Positions 23,526 through 35,204 are shown, numbered from the stretch's first letter. The stretch is DNA of 64,000 bases from Nitrobacter vulgaris (GCF_031453995.1 NZ_JAVDPZ010000018.1:10630-74629), one strand, 5' to 3'. Translations and numbers: made by a program. The notes: generated from the letters alone by a model not told the origin.

Positions 23526-24698
23526 TTACGTTTCGGTGCGATTTGCCGCAGGCGAGGTCAAGTCGGTAATCAACTTTGCCAATTCCGATTGCCCGGAGGT
23601 TCTCGTTTTTTCAAATACACGGGCGAGGTGGGTCTTTACGGTTGAGTCGGCTATGCCGAGGGCGGCTGCGGCTGTCGCGCGATTGTTCCCCGATGCTATC
23701 TCGATCATCACGCGCGCTTCGGTCGGTGTCAGATCATAAAGCGCAGCCAGAGCTTCGAACGGAGGCGTGGCGTTTTTCGCCGACGGCGTAATGAATACGG
23801 CCGCAGCGGCGAGCGAGAGACCAGGGCGCAATTCTCCCGATTTCAGCGGCAAGACATGCGCGATAGAATGGAAAGGGGTTTGTGTATCCTGGCTTTTGAG
23901 CGGCACTCCAATTCCGCCATAGCCAAGCTCACTCTCATCCAAGGCGGCACGGGCTATAGCTTCCCGAATTGCTGTGGTTGCGTCCATCCCGCACGCTGCG
24001 AGCATGCTGCGTTGAGATAATATTGGGTCGCGGGCTCTGAACATTCTTCGAGCGGAGTGATTGGAATAAAGGATGCTGCTGTTCGCATCGACTAACACGA
24101 CGGCTACCGAAAGCGCTTCGAGCGTTTCCTCAAATGCCGACGCCGCAAGCGAGCGCATATCCAGCAGGTCGCTGATGGAAGCAGCGCGTCGCATATGCGG
24201 GGTCAACAATGAAACAACAGCAAGATCATTTGACCCCACACGGTCGCGCGTTGGCGGCACAAATAGTTCGAACGTCCCGCTTCGCGTTGAGCTGCGCAAA
24301 AGGACGCCCGCGGCGACATCGCGATAGCCAGCAGGCTCAGCCCACTCGGTAAAGAACGGGAGCTGACGAATTTTATCTTCCTCCACTCCCAAGCGCTTTA
24401 CCAGCATTGCCGTATTGGCGACATCGCCGACCTGAAAAGTCGGATATATCTCCCAGAAGGGATCCAGTTTGGCGTATTTCGAATGCAGGAGTTCCATCCA
24501 GTAAGGATCGCCGCCCCAACGGGCTGTGAAGTTCTTTTTCTGATTTTCTAGATCGTACAGGCTTACTGATCCGAGCGTCGCTCCGATCAGGCCGCAGCAC
24601 GCTTCAAGGGCGTCTGGCCACAATGCGGGTTCTACCGCGCTATCGTAGATTTTACCAATGGCTGAAGAAAGTTGAGATGGAGATATATCTGCATGCAT
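23526..24698 (-). CDS. LuxR-type transcriptional regulator
   Basis: The 390-residue protein ends in a LuxR/GerE helix-turn-helix (LTPTEARVMIEIASGNN, then AAALGIADSTVKTHLARVFEKT, about 322-375). The N-terminal 300 residues resemble the PAS/GAF-like sensor region of large rhizobial LuxR proteins. WAEPAGYRDVAAGVLLR, then VVLVDANSSILYSNHSARRMF, is a PAS-like stretch near 198-220. No response-regulator Asp is present. The signal is unknown. It is divergent from a VOC protein gene, a possible target. Confidence 0.85.
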   Translation of the reverse strand: MHADISPSQLSSAIGKIYDSAVEPALWPDALEACCGLIGATLGSVSLYDLENQKKNFTARWGGDPYWMELLHSKYAKLDPFWEIYPTFQVGDVANTAMLVKRLGVEEDKIRQLPFFTEWAEPAGYRDVAAGVLLRSSTRSGTFELFVPPTRDRVGSNDLAVVSLLTPHMRRAASISDLLDMRSLAASAFEETLEALSVAVVLVDANSSILYSNHSARRMFRARDPILSQRSMLAACGMDATTAIREAIARAALDESELGYGGIGVPLKSQDTQTPFHSIAHVLPLKSGELRPGLSLAAAAVFITPSAKNATPPFEALAALYDLTPTEARVMIEIASGNNRATAAAALGIADSTVKTHLARVFEKTRTSGQSELAKLITDLTSPAANRTET

Positions 24699-24819
24699 CG
24701 GTCTGTCTCTCTGGAAGGTTGGCCCGGCCCCGCTCGACGGGTCCTTCCGTTACGCTCGTAGCGGCCCAAGACTATCAGAGTGCTTGTATCGTGCAGGTGC
24801 CGATAGAAAGGAGCTGGAC

Positions 24820-25245
24820 ATGAAACCTCGTATTTCCGTTGTCACGCTCGGCGTTGCCGATATCGAGAAGTCACTTGCCTTTTATCGTGACGGCCTCGGC
24901 CTTCCGACTGAAGGGATCATCGGTCGCGAGTTCGAGCATGGCGCGGTGGCCTTCTTCGATTTGTCGGGCGGTCTGAAGCTCGCGATCTGGGCGCAGGATG
25001 ATATTTCCCACGATACGGGCTTACCTAAGCATCCCATCTCTTCCACGGCCTTCACGATCGGACATAATGTCCTGTACCAGAAGGAAGTCGACGAGACGAT
25101 GGATGCAGCGCAACGTGCAGGGGCAGAGATCATCAAGGCTCCACAAGACACGTTCTACGGCGGTTACGCCGGATATTTTCGTGATATCAACGGGCATCTG
25201 TGGGAAATTGTCTGGAATCCTCAAATGCTACCCGCAGATTCCTAA
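24820..25245 (+). CDS. VOC-family (glyoxalase/dioxygenase fold) protein
   Basis: The 141-residue protein opens ISVVTLGVADIEKSLAFYRDGLGLPTEG, a vicinal-oxygen-chelate signature, and ends YAGYFRDINGHLWEIVWNP, where Glu is the usual metal ligand. The start at 24820 has GAAAGGAG nine bases upstream, and a longer start at 24784 lacks such a site. The fold supports metal-dependent glyoxalase, dioxygenase or resistance functions. The substrate is not evident. It is divergent from the LuxR gene. Confidence 0.88.
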   Translation: MKPRISVVTLGVADIEKSLAFYRDGLGLPTEGIIGREFEHGAVAFFDLSGGLKLAIWAQDDISHDTGLPKHPISSTAFTIGHNVLYQKEVDETMDAAQRAGAEIIKAPQDTFYGGYAGYFRDINGHLWEIVWNPQMLPADS

Positions 25246-25449
25246 TGATCTTTTGCAGTACCGTCGATAATGCATCCGAGACCGCAAGCACAAAAAAACT
25301 GAGGCGGCTACCCCCACGCGGCGTAATGCGACCGAACGACCGTTCAGGCGGCAGCGTTGCCAAACTGTCGATTGCCAATTTTCGGGAACATATGAGCGCA
25401 ATTATGCATTTTCCTGCCTCACAAAACCGTTGTCATCTCTCACCATCAG

Positions 25450-25938
25450 CTATTGCGTCCGCTGGCTGAACTTCGGTCGCCAAGCGCGCGCATCGAGCGA
25501 CCAGCGACCCGATCCGGACAGCAACATGAAGATTGCGCCCATCAGCATCGCCCAATCGGTGCGCGTCTCGTGAGTGAAGCTCAAGAAACCATAGCGATTG
25601 AGGTCGCGGAGGCTGAATATCCACCAGTTGCGGCCTAACAGGATTGGGATTTTCGTGGAGATGATCGCCACGATCATGACGATGATGATCGGCACGGCCG
25701 CTGCGCGCGAAGCATAGCCGATCATGAACATGATCCCCGCTAGCATTTCAATCACGCCAACGAATGGCCCAAAGAATTCTGGCCAGGGAATACCGATCTT
25801 AACGAAACGGCCGGCACCGAGAATGTCGGCATGCGTCAGTTTCTGCAGGCCTTCGGGGATGAATACACCAGCGAGCGCCAAGCGGATAAAAATGGCCCAG
25901 GTCGATTCGCCGGGAGAGAACCACCAGGACTGTTTCAT
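25450..25938 (-). CDS. DoxX-family membrane protein
   Basis: The protein has four predicted membrane helices with DoxX signatures: FIRLALAGVFIPEGLQKLTH, FFGPFVGVIEMLAGIMFMIGY, and AVPIIIVMIVAIISTKIPIL. The start at 25938 gives 162 residues, with AGGAG twelve bases upstream; an ATG at 25962 would add eight. The family includes subunits of quinol-using oxidoreductases and many uncharacterised proteins. It is convergent with the VOC gene, separated by about 200 bases. Confidence 0.85.
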   Translation of the reverse strand: MKQSWWFSPGESTWAIFIRLALAGVFIPEGLQKLTHADILGAGRFVKIGIPWPEFFGPFVGVIEMLAGIMFMIGYASRAAAVPIIIVMIVAIISTKIPILLGRNWWIFSLRDLNRYGFLSFTHETRTDWAMLMGAIFMLLSGSGRWSLDARAWRPKFSQRTQ

Positions 25939-25962
25939 GAAAGCATGTGCTCCTGAGAACAT

Positions 25963-26894
25963 TGACCGGTGCGGGCGTGTGGTCGGCTACCATGAACCCG
26001 GATTTCCCGCACCGCTCCTAAAGGACGTACACGATCCATCGCTCTTAGTTATACCTCCGGCTCTCGTACGTCTTCCCTCCTGATCGGTGTCCGTGAAACC
26101 GCACCTCTCATGAACTGTCAATATTGAACCAGCTATAGAGTTCGTGGACTTTGAGAACCAAGATATCCTCATCATGCCAGACGTGAAATGGCTTGACGAC
26201 TACTTGGGTGCCTCATGCCCCCGCTGCAACTCAGTCCCCGCGACCCCGACGCGGGCCTGATCACAGCGGGGGCCCCGTGCGGCTCCACAGTCAGCGACTT
26301 CTCAGAAATCGGCTTTGCTGCGGCGTTTGCTTCCGACCGACGGGGCCGCAAAGTGCCGTCGGACACTCGGCAAGGTGCACATCTCGACAGAGGAAATCGA
26401 GGCGGGAGGCCCGGTAATTTCATAAGCGCAAAATAAAGAAGCCATATCACTGACGCGGAATGGCGATGACCAGATGCCAATCGCGCCATGCACGCAGTCA
26501 AGCCGTATGCGGCAGCCTCATTGAAATTGGTGGGTGCAGGGCCAAAGAGAGCCTCGCGCCGTATGGCTGCCAGTGCGCCACAATAGATGAGATGGCTGCA
26601 GAGGGTCGCAAGTCCAAACAGACTCTTTCGTCCGATCAAGAAAAGATTTGGGGGGGGCAGCCCGGCGGCGACGAAGACGGCTGTCTGCGCTCAGGAGAAA
26701 GCTGCGCGGCGGCAGCGGGCTGGCGACCGACACTCTCTGAGCCAGGAAAGAGTGTGCGCTGATCTTTATGGAATTCCTATACCGCGGAGCCGCGTTCCCT
26801 CTCGAATTCCTATGCGCTGTGGTGCCACGTACAGAGTGAGGGCTGTCAGCGCGCCGTGACGACCCAAAGCAGTTCACTCGGCAGGAGCGGGCAA
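25963..26894. other. 932-bp spacer upstream of the kdp operon
   Basis: I find no gene with family resemblance here. Minus-strand frames around 26172-26639 are open but lack recognisable motifs. The last 130 bases probably hold the kdp promoter. GAATTCCTAT occurs twice at 26771-26780 and 26804-26813, exactly 33 bases apart. A 7-bp inverted repeat ACACTCT/AGAGTGT lies near 26730-26756. Confidence 0.5.
26771..26813 (+). promoter_or_regulatory. Candidate kdp control region with phased direct repeats
   Basis: Two identical GAATTCCTAT boxes begin 33 bases apart (three helical turns), 115 and 82 bases before the first small ORF of the kdp operon. OmpR-type regulators such as KdpE often bind phased direct repeats. 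The assignment to KdpE is a guess. Confidence 0.35.
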
Positions 26895-26978
26895 ATGCTG
26901 GACTTCTTCATGCTGGTCATCGGCCTCGGGTTCTTTGCGCTGGCGGTTGCCTACACCTACGCCTGCGACCAGCTCTAA
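26895..26978 (+). CDS. 27-residue membrane peptide preceding kdpF
   Basis: MLDFFMLVIGLGFFALAVAY is followed by TYACDQL and a stop. It forms one membrane helix. GGAG precedes the ATG. It lies ten bases before kdpF and is probably translated as the first gene of the operon. It does not match classical KdpF in sequence, but the size and place suggest a KdpF-like stabilising peptide. The sequence form is familiar from rhizobial kdp operons, from memory. Confidence 0.7.
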   Translation: MLDFFMLVIGLGFFALAVAYTYACDQL

Positions 26979-26988
26979 GAGGGCTTCC

Positions 26989-27078
26989 ATGATCTTCGAT
27001 TACTCGCTTGCTGCCCTCGTTTCTGGGGGCTTGCTCGTCTACCTCACCTACGCGTTGCTCAAGCCCGAGCGGTTCTGA
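26989..27078 (+). CDS. kdpF: KdpF small subunit
   Basis: The 29-residue peptide MIFDYSLAALVSGGLLVYLT followed by YALLKPERF has the family's single helix and the conserved LxxPERF end. KdpF is a lipid-like stabiliser of the KdpFABC potassium pump. It lies ten bases before kdpA, and its stop is followed by the kdpA ribosome site region (GAGGGACATGTC). Confidence 0.88.
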   Translation: MIFDYSLAALVSGGLLVYLTYALLKPERF

Positions 27079-27088
27079 GGGACATGTC

Positions 27089-28792
27089 ATGACTGCCAAC
27101 GGCTGGATTCAGATCCTGATTTTTTGCGCGATCATTGTCGCGCTGGTTGCTCCGCTCGGCGCTTATATGACCCGCGTCTTCAACGGCGAGCGCACTTTCC
27201 TGTCGCCAGTCTTACGCCCAATTGAGATCGGCCTCTACCGCATCGCCGGCATCGATGAGAGCCGCGAGCAGCATTGGATCATGTACACGATCGCGATGCT
27301 GTTCTTTCATGTCGCGGGCTTCCTGTTCCTCTACGCGCTCATGCGCTTTCAGGAATTCCTGCCGCTTAATCCGCAGGGCATGACGGCTGTCGCTCCAGAT
27401 CTCGCCTTCAACACATCGGTCAGCTTCATCGCCAACACCAACTGGCAGAACTATGGCGGCGAGAGCACGATGTCCTACCTCGTGCAGATGCTCGGGCTGA
27501 CGCATCAGAATTTCCTGTCCGCCGCCACGGGCATGGCGATCGCGGTGGCCCTGATCCGTGGCTTTACACGCGCATCGTCGCGGACCGTTGGCAATTTCTG
27601 GGTCGATCTCACCCGCTCGACGCTCTACATCCTGCTGCCGATCTGCGTGGCCGGTGCGATCGTCCTTGTAGCGCTTGGCGTGCCGCAGAATCTCAACCCA
27701 TATGTGGAAGCGACCACGCTCGAAGGCGCCAAGCAGACGATGGCGCAAGGGCCGGTCGCCTCGCAGATGATGATCAAGCATCTTGGCACCAATGGCGGCG
27801 GCTTCTTCAACGCCAACGCCGCGCACCCTTACGAGAGCCCGAACGCCATCACCAACCTGATCCACATGGTGGCGATCTTCGCCATCGGCGCGGGACTGAC
27901 CGGCGTGTTCGGCCGCTTGGTCGGCAACCGCCGTCAAGGGTGGTCGATCTTTGCTGTGATGGGCATCCTGTTCGTGGCCGGCGTTGTCGTCTGCTACTGG
28001 GCGGAGGCGTCCGGAACGACGGGCCTGAACGCACTTGGCCTCACTGGCGGCAACATGGAAGGCAAGGAAGTTCGCTTCGGTATCCCCCTGTCGGCGATGT
28101 TCGCCGTGGTCACGACCGCGGCCTCCTGCGGCGCCGTCAACGCCATGCACGACTCCTTCACCGCGCTCGGCGGCATGATCCCGCTGATCAACATGCAGCT
28201 TGGCGAGATCATCATCGGCGGCGTCGGCGCGGGCCTCTACGGCATGCTGCTGTTCGTCATCATCGCAATCTTTGTCGCGGGCCTGATGGTCGGGCGGACG
28301 CCCGAGTATATCGGCAAGAAGATCGAGGCGAAGGAGGTCAAGATGGCCATGCTCGCCATCCTGATCCTGCCGCTCATGTATCTCGGCTGGACAGCTATTG
28401 CCGTCGTCTATCCCACGGCCGTCGCCTCGATCGCGAATCCCGGGCCGCACGGCTTCAGCGAGGTGCTCTACGCCTTCGTGTCGCAGACTGCCAACAACGG
28501 CTCCGCCTTCGGCGGGCTTACCGGGAATATCCTTTTCTACAATATCACCGGTGGCATCGCGATGCTGGTCGGACGCTTCATCATGATTATCCCGGCCATG
28601 GCCATAGCCGGCTCGCTCGCCGCCAAGAAGTCCATACCCGAGTCCGCCGGAACGTTTCCGACGACCAGCGGCCTCTTCATTGGCCTCGTCGTGGGCGTCA
28701 TCGTCATCATCGGCGGATTGACGTTCTTCCCGGCACTCGCGCTCGGGCCGCTCGTCGATCACATCTCGATGATCCAGGGGCAGACATTTTGA
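27089..28792 (+). CDS. kdpA: Potassium-transporting ATPase, potassium-binding subunit KdpA
   Basis: The 567-residue polytopic protein (close to the usual ~557) is the K+ channel-like subunit of the P-type KdpFABC pump in the inner membrane. Selectivity-filter loops are visible: NTSVSFIANTNWQNYGGE, HLGTNGGGFFNANAAHPYES (a filter loop with GTNGGG) and FVSQTANNGSAFGGL. Start 27089 is chosen because it follows kdpF directly and begins MTANGWIQILIF as in relatives; an earlier frame start at 27008 would overlap kdpF. Confidence 0.96.
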   Translation: MTANGWIQILIFCAIIVALVAPLGAYMTRVFNGERTFLSPVLRPIEIGLYRIAGIDESREQHWIMYTIAMLFFHVAGFLFLYALMRFQEFLPLNPQGMTAVAPDLAFNTSVSFIANTNWQNYGGESTMSYLVQMLGLTHQNFLSAATGMAIAVALIRGFTRASSRTVGNFWVDLTRSTLYILLPICVAGAIVLVALGVPQNLNPYVEATTLEGAKQTMAQGPVASQMMIKHLGTNGGGFFNANAAHPYESPNAITNLIHMVAIFAIGAGLTGVFGRLVGNRRQGWSIFAVMGILFVAGVVVCYWAEASGTTGLNALGLTGGNMEGKEVRFGIPLSAMFAVVTTAASCGAVNAMHDSFTALGGMIPLINMQLGEIIIGGVGAGLYGMLLFVIIAIFVAGLMVGRTPEYIGKKIEAKEVKMAMLAILILPLMYLGWTAIAVVYPTAVASIANPGPHGFSEVLYAFVSQTANNGSAFGGLTGNILFYNITGGIAMLVGRFIMIIPAMAIAGSLAAKKSIPESAGTFPTTSGLFIGLVVGVIVIIGGLTFFPALALGPLVDHISMIQGQTF

Positions 28793-28808
28793 CAGTCCGT
28801 CATGATCA

Positions 28809-28964
28809 ATGGAGCCAACGAGACCAGAGCGACGGAATAGGGCACGGGTGGATGCGTCCGCCAGTGTGACCGGAATCATTATCGGTCTGCTCGGCGTGCT
28901 GCTGATGATCCTGGGACTCGTGATCTCCGTTCACGCCGTCATTCAATGGATTGCGCCGGCCTGA
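28809..28964 (+). CDS. Small membrane protein between kdpA and kdpB
   Basis: The 51-residue product has a basic N-terminus (MEPTRPERRNRARVDASA) and one long hydrophobic helix (TGIIIGLLGVLLMILGLVIS), ending VHAVIQWIAPA. It starts 17 bases after the kdpA stop and ends 49 bases before kdpB. Classical kdpFABC has no gene here. A shorter GTG start at 28848 would still keep the helix. It may be an extra pump subunit or assembly factor; function unknown. Confidence 0.6.
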   Translation: MEPTRPERRNRARVDASASVTGIIIGLLGVLLMILGLVISVHAVIQWIAPA

Positions 28965-29012
28965 AGTCTTCTCTTGCCGGCCTGCCACGAACCACACGCT
29001 GGAGTTTTTCAT

Positions 29013-31106
<2,094 letters not shown>

Positions 31107-31117
31107 GGAGAGACATC

Positions 31118-31723
31118 ATGCTGAGAGAAATCCGTCCCGCCATCACGTTCCTCATCACACTTACCGTGATCACAGGCCTCATCTATCCTCTCGCCATAAC
31201 GGGGATCGCCGGCGCGATCTTTCCTCATCAGGCGCAAGGAAGCCTAATCGAGCGCAACGGAACGGTCATTGGTTCTGAGTTGATTGGGCAGCAATTCACG
31301 AGCGAACGCTATTTCCACGGGCGGCCGTCGGCGACTCTCGGTCCTGATCCCGCTGATTCCTCCAAGACCGTTCCGGCACCCTACAATGCGGCCAATTCGA
31401 TGGGCTCAAACCTAGGCCCGACCAACAAGGCGGTCCTCAAGCGCGTACAGGCCGACGTCGAAAAGCTCAGGCAGGAGAACCCCGGTATGCCGGTGCCGAT
31501 CGATCTGGTGACGACCACGGGCAGCGGTCTCGATCCGGACATCTCTCCGGAGGCAGCGCTCTTCCAGGTTCCCCGCGTAGCGAAGACGCGAAACATCCCG
31601 GAGGCTCAGCTCCGCGAGTTGGTCAACCAGCAAATCCGAGGTCGGGTTCTGGGGGTTTTCGGGGAGCCGCGCGTGAACGTTCTCGCCCTCAATCTTGCCC
31701 TGGATGAGGCCGAGGCGCGATAA
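31118..31723 (+). CDS. kdpC: Potassium-transporting ATPase subunit KdpC
   Basis: The 201-residue protein has one N-terminal membrane helix (ITFLITLTVITGLIYPLAITG) and a periplasmic domain with the family motifs GSELIGQQF, YFHGRPSA and TTTGSGLDPDISPEAALFQVPRVA. KdpC assists K+ binding and stabilises the ATP-bound KdpB state. AGGAGAGACATC precedes the start. It is followed by kdpD after 37 bases. Confidence 0.95.
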   Translation: MLREIRPAITFLITLTVITGLIYPLAITGIAGAIFPHQAQGSLIERNGTVIGSELIGQQFTSERYFHGRPSATLGPDPADSSKTVPAPYNAANSMGSNLGPTNKAVLKRVQADVEKLRQENPGMPVPIDLVTTTGSGLDPDISPEAALFQVPRVAKTRNIPEAQLRELVNQQIRGRVLGVFGEPRVNVLALNLALDEAEAR

Positions 31724-31760
31724 GAGTTGACTGGCCGCGTGGGCCATCCGGGAGAACCTG

Positions 31761-34484
31761 ATGGCAGAACAGAACCTCGATAACGATCAACGTCCGTGGC
31801 CGGAGGCCCTCCTGGAGGCTGCCCGGCGTGAGGATAGACGTATCGGCAAGCTGAAGATTTTCGTCGGCGCCGCTCCCGGCGTCGGCAAGACCTACGAAAT
31901 GCTCCAGCAAGGGCGCGCCCGGAAGAACGACGGCTGCGACGTTGTCGTGGGTGTGGTGGAGACGCATGGCCGCAAGGAGACGGCCGCCCTGTTGGAAGGC
32001 CTCGAGGTCATTCCGCGCCGGCAGATCGACTATCGCGGGCAGCATCTCGACGAGATGGATATCGACGCGGTCATTGCGCGGTTGCCGCAGATCGTGCTCG
32101 TGGATGAGCTCGCACACACCAACGCTGCGGGCAGCCGCCATCCGAAGCGTTATCTCGACGTGCAGGAGCTCTTAAGCCACGGCATCGACGTCTACAGCAC
32201 GGTCAACATCCAGCACATCGAAAGCTTGAATGACGTGGTCGCGCAGATCACCCATGTGCGTGTCCGCGAGACCATTCCAGATGTCGTTTTCGACCAGGCG
32301 GATGCCATCGAGCTGGTCGATCTCACGCCTGACGACCTGATTGACCGCCTGAAGGACGGCAAGGTCTATGTTCCGAAGCAGGCCGAGCGTGCCCTGAAAC
32401 ACTTCTTCTCGCCGGCGAATCTGACGGCACTCCGGGAAATTGCGCTGCGCCGCACCGCGGAGCGCGTTGACGAGCAGCTTCTCACCGAGATGAGGTCGCG
32501 TGCCATCCAGGGGCCATGGCCGGCCGGCGAGCGCGTGCTTGTCTGCGTCAGCGAGGATCCCCGCGCCACCGTACTCGTGCGTTACGCCAAACGCCTCGCC
32601 GACCGCCTGCATGCATCATTCATCGCGCTGTCGGTCGAAGGCAGACGGAGCCTTCAGCTCACCGAGGAGGAGCGAGATCGTATCGCCGATACGCTGCGCC
32701 TCGCGCAGACGTTGGGTGGCGATGCCAACACCATCCCAGGTGGCGACCGGCGGATCACCGACGACATCATCAAATACGCGCAGTCCACCAACGCCGCCCA
32801 TATCATCGTCGGTAAGTCGACCCGCTCGCGCTGGTTCGAAATCCTGCATGGCTCGATAGTGCATGACCTGGTTCGTCGCTCTGGAAGCATCAGCGTCCAT
32901 GTGATCGGTGGTGACGAGACCTCAGGAGAGATCGTTTCGAAGAAATCTGTGAAGACCACGCCGAAGCCAAAGTTTGCGGATCCGCTCCCCTTTGCGGCGT
33001 CGCTTGCGGCGGTCGCCGGGGCGCTCGCGGTCGGAAAGTTGATCCTGCCACTCGTTGGCATCGAGACCGTCGATCTCGTCTTCCTGACGGCGATTGTCGC
33101 CGTTGCCGTGCGCTTCGGCCTCTGGCCATCTCTCCTGGCCAGCGTCGCGGCATCCCTTAGCTACAATTTCTTCTTCATGGAGCCGTTATATACGTTCTCG
33201 ATCTCCGATCCGACGAACATCGCCGCCTTCGTCTTCTTTGTCATCATGGCGGTGTTCGTCTCCAATGTCGCTGGTAGGGTCCGCACTCAGGCCATTGCGG
33301 CGGCAACACGCGCCCGCACCACGGAATCTTTGTACGCCTTCAGCCGCAAACTCGCGGGCGTCGGCACGCTAGATGACGTGCTCTGGGCCGCTGCCTACCA
33401 GACCGCGTTGATGCTTAACGTCCGGGTGGTCCTCCTCCTGCCAGAGGAGGGAAGCATTGTCGTGAAGGCAGGCTACCCACCGGAAGATACGCTGGACGAA
33501 GCTGATATCGGTGCGGCGAAATGGGCGTGGCAAAATGATCGTCCCGCGGGTCGCGGCTCAGACACGCTGCCCGGGGCTAAATGGCTATTCCTGCCCATGT
33601 GCACGGGTCGCGGTCCCATCGGCGTCGTGGGTATCGATAGCGATCGGTCGGGGCCGTTGTTCACGCCCGACCAGCGCCGTCTGCTGGACGCCTTGATCGA
33701 CCAGAGCGCATTGGCCATCGAGCGCGTTCATCTGGTCGAGGATATGGATCGCGTCAAAAGATCGGTCGAGACCGATCGGCTGCGGTCGGCGCTGCTCACC
33801 TCGATCTCCCATGACCTCAAGACGCCGCTTGCGGCGATTCTGGGGTCGGCCGGAACGCTGCGCGATCTGTCGGGCAAGTTGAGCGAGATCGAAAAGGCGG
33901 ATCTCCTCGCTACTATTATCGACGAGTCTGAGAGGCTCAATCGTTTCATCGCCAATCTTCTCGACATGACCAGGCTTGAGTCTGGAGCGGTCGTGCCGAA
34001 CCTGGCTCCGCATGATGTGAGTGAGATCATCGGCAGCGCGCTGTGGCGCGCCAATAAGATACTTCTTCATCATCAGATCGATGTGCAACTGGCGCCTGAG
34101 CCTCCGATGGTTGGAATCGATGCGGTTCTGTTCGAGCAAGTCTTGTTCAATCTCCTCGACAACGCCGCAAAATATGCCCCGCCGGACACGACGATCCGCA
34201 TTCAGAGTTGGCGCGACGGCGATGAAGTATGTGTCCAGGTCGCCGACGAAGGCAATGGCATCCCGCAGGCTGATCTTGAGCATATCTTTGACAAGTTCTA
34301 CCGCGCGAAAAAGACAGATCAGGTCCGCGCTGGAACCGGCCTTGGGCTGGCCATCTCGCGTGGGTTCGTCGAGGCGATGAACGGCACGATCGTCGCGGCC
34401 AATCGGCCAGACCGGTCGGGTGCAGCCTTCACCATCCGCCTGCCGATTCCACTCCAATCCCAGCCGTTGGATACCGCAGCATGA
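31761..34484 (+). CDS. kdpD: Sensor histidine kinase KdpD
   Basis: The 907-residue sensor has the KdpD order of domains. The N-terminal part has Walker motif GAAPGVGKTYEM (about 36-47) and DELAHTNAAGSRHPKRYLDV. A universal-stress-like domain (VLVCVSEDPRATVLVRYAKR) follows, then four closely spaced membrane helices (about 415-510), a GAF-like region, the HisKA site SISHDLKTPLAAILGSAGTL, and the ATPase domain (NLLDNAAKYAPP, GTGLGLAISRGF). It senses potassium need and phosphorylates KdpE. It overlaps kdpE by four bases (ATGA). Confidence 0.96.
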   Translation: MAEQNLDNDQRPWPEALLEAARREDRRIGKLKIFVGAAPGVGKTYEMLQQGRARKNDGCDVVVGVVETHGRKETAALLEGLEVIPRRQIDYRGQHLDEMDIDAVIARLPQIVLVDELAHTNAAGSRHPKRYLDVQELLSHGIDVYSTVNIQHIESLNDVVAQITHVRVRETIPDVVFDQADAIELVDLTPDDLIDRLKDGKVYVPKQAERALKHFFSPANLTALREIALRRTAERVDEQLLTEMRSRAIQGPWPAGERVLVCVSEDPRATVLVRYAKRLADRLHASFIALSVEGRRSLQLTEEERDRIADTLRLAQTLGGDANTIPGGDRRITDDIIKYAQSTNAAHIIVGKSTRSRWFEILHGSIVHDLVRRSGSISVHVIGGDETSGEIVSKKSVKTTPKPKFADPLPFAASLAAVAGALAVGKLILPLVGIETVDLVFLTAIVAVAVRFGLWPSLLASVAASLSYNFFFMEPLYTFSISDPTNIAAFVFFVIMAVFVSNVAGRVRTQAIAAATRARTTESLYAFSRKLAGVGTLDDVLWAAAYQTALMLNVRVVLLLPEEGSIVVKAGYPPEDTLDEADIGAAKWAWQNDRPAGRGSDTLPGAKWLFLPMCTGRGPIGVVGIDSDRSGPLFTPDQRRLLDALIDQSALAIERVHLVEDMDRVKRSVETDRLRSALLTSISHDLKTPLAAILGSAGTLRDLSGKLSEIEKADLLATIIDESERLNRFIANLLDMTRLESGAVVPNLAPHDVSEIIGSALWRANKILLHHQIDVQLAPEPPMVGIDAVLFEQVLFNLLDNAAKYAPPDTTIRIQSWRDGDEVCVQVADEGNGIPQADLEHIFDKFYRAKKTDQVRAGTGLGLAISRGFVEAMNGTIVAANRPDRSGAAFTIRLPIPLQSQPLDTAA

Positions 34485-35170
34485 ACGCACCTGCATCCAA
34501 AGTTCTCATCATCGATGACGAACCGCCGATTCGTAAGCTGCTGCGCATGGGATTGACGACACAAGGCTACCAGATCATCGAGGCGCCGAACGGGAAGACG
34601 GCACTGGAATTGCTCAAGGAAGAACCCGATCTGATTATTCTCGATCTCGGACTCCCGGACATCCAGGGACACGAACTCTTGCGGATGATCCGCGCCCGCA
34701 GCGAATCCGTTCCGATCGTGGTCCTGTCAAGCCGCGGCGACGAAGCTGGGAAGGTCCAGGCGCTCGATCACGGTGCTGATGACTACGTGACAAAACCGTT
34801 TGGAATGGAAGAGTTGCTCGCACGCATGCGCGCGGCAATGCGCCACCAGCTTCAAGCGCAGGGCGAACGCCCAATCTTTAAGGTGGGTGACCTCTCCGTC
34901 GATCTCGTTCGGCGCATTGTTAGAATGGGCGAAAGAGAGGCAAAGCTCTCGCCCAAAGAATATGACCTGCTCCGTGTCCTCGTGCAGCATGCGGGTAAGG
35001 TGCTGACACACAAGTTTCTGCTCGGGGAGCTATGGGATTCGATGACAGACGCGCAATATTTACGCGTCTATGTCCGCCAGCTCAGACAGAAGATCGAGAA
35101 GGACCCTGAGCGCCCTCAATACATTCTGACTGAAACCGGGGTCGGCTATCGGCTTCGCTCACCAGACTGA
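34481..35170 (+). CDS. kdpE: Response regulator KdpE
   Basis: The 229-residue OmpR-type regulator has an N-terminal receiver with acidic pocket IIDDEPPIRKL and phospho-acceptor Asp55 in LIILDLGLPD. VLSSRGDE and DYVTKPFG supply the Thr/Ser and Lys. The C-terminal winged helix ends LRQKIEKDPERPQYILTETGVGYRL. It activates kdp transcription when phosphorylated by KdpD. The start overlaps the kdpD stop, giving coupled translation. A PtsN-like gene follows after 34 bases. Confidence 0.96.
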   Translation: MNAPASKVLIIDDEPPIRKLLRMGLTTQGYQIIEAPNGKTALELLKEEPDLIILDLGLPDIQGHELLRMIRARSESVPIVVLSSRGDEAGKVQALDHGADDYVTKPFGMEELLARMRAAMRHQLQAQGERPIFKVGDLSVDLVRRIVRMGEREAKLSPKEYDLLRVLVQHAGKVLTHKFLLGELWDSMTDAQYLRVYVRQLRQKIEKDPERPQYILTETGVGYRLRSPD

Positions 35171-35204
35171 CAGCCACGATCATCGCTTGCGATAGAAAAA
35201 CAAT

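Noticed and set aside
26172..26639. 155-residue minus-strand frame upstream of kdp
   Set aside because: Open but with no conserved motif or ribosome site, and composition like a random frame.
27212..28879. 555-residue frame on the minus strand opposite kdpA
   Set aside because: It is the shadow of kdpA, rich in His/Asp/Arg with no family motif. kdpA is certain.
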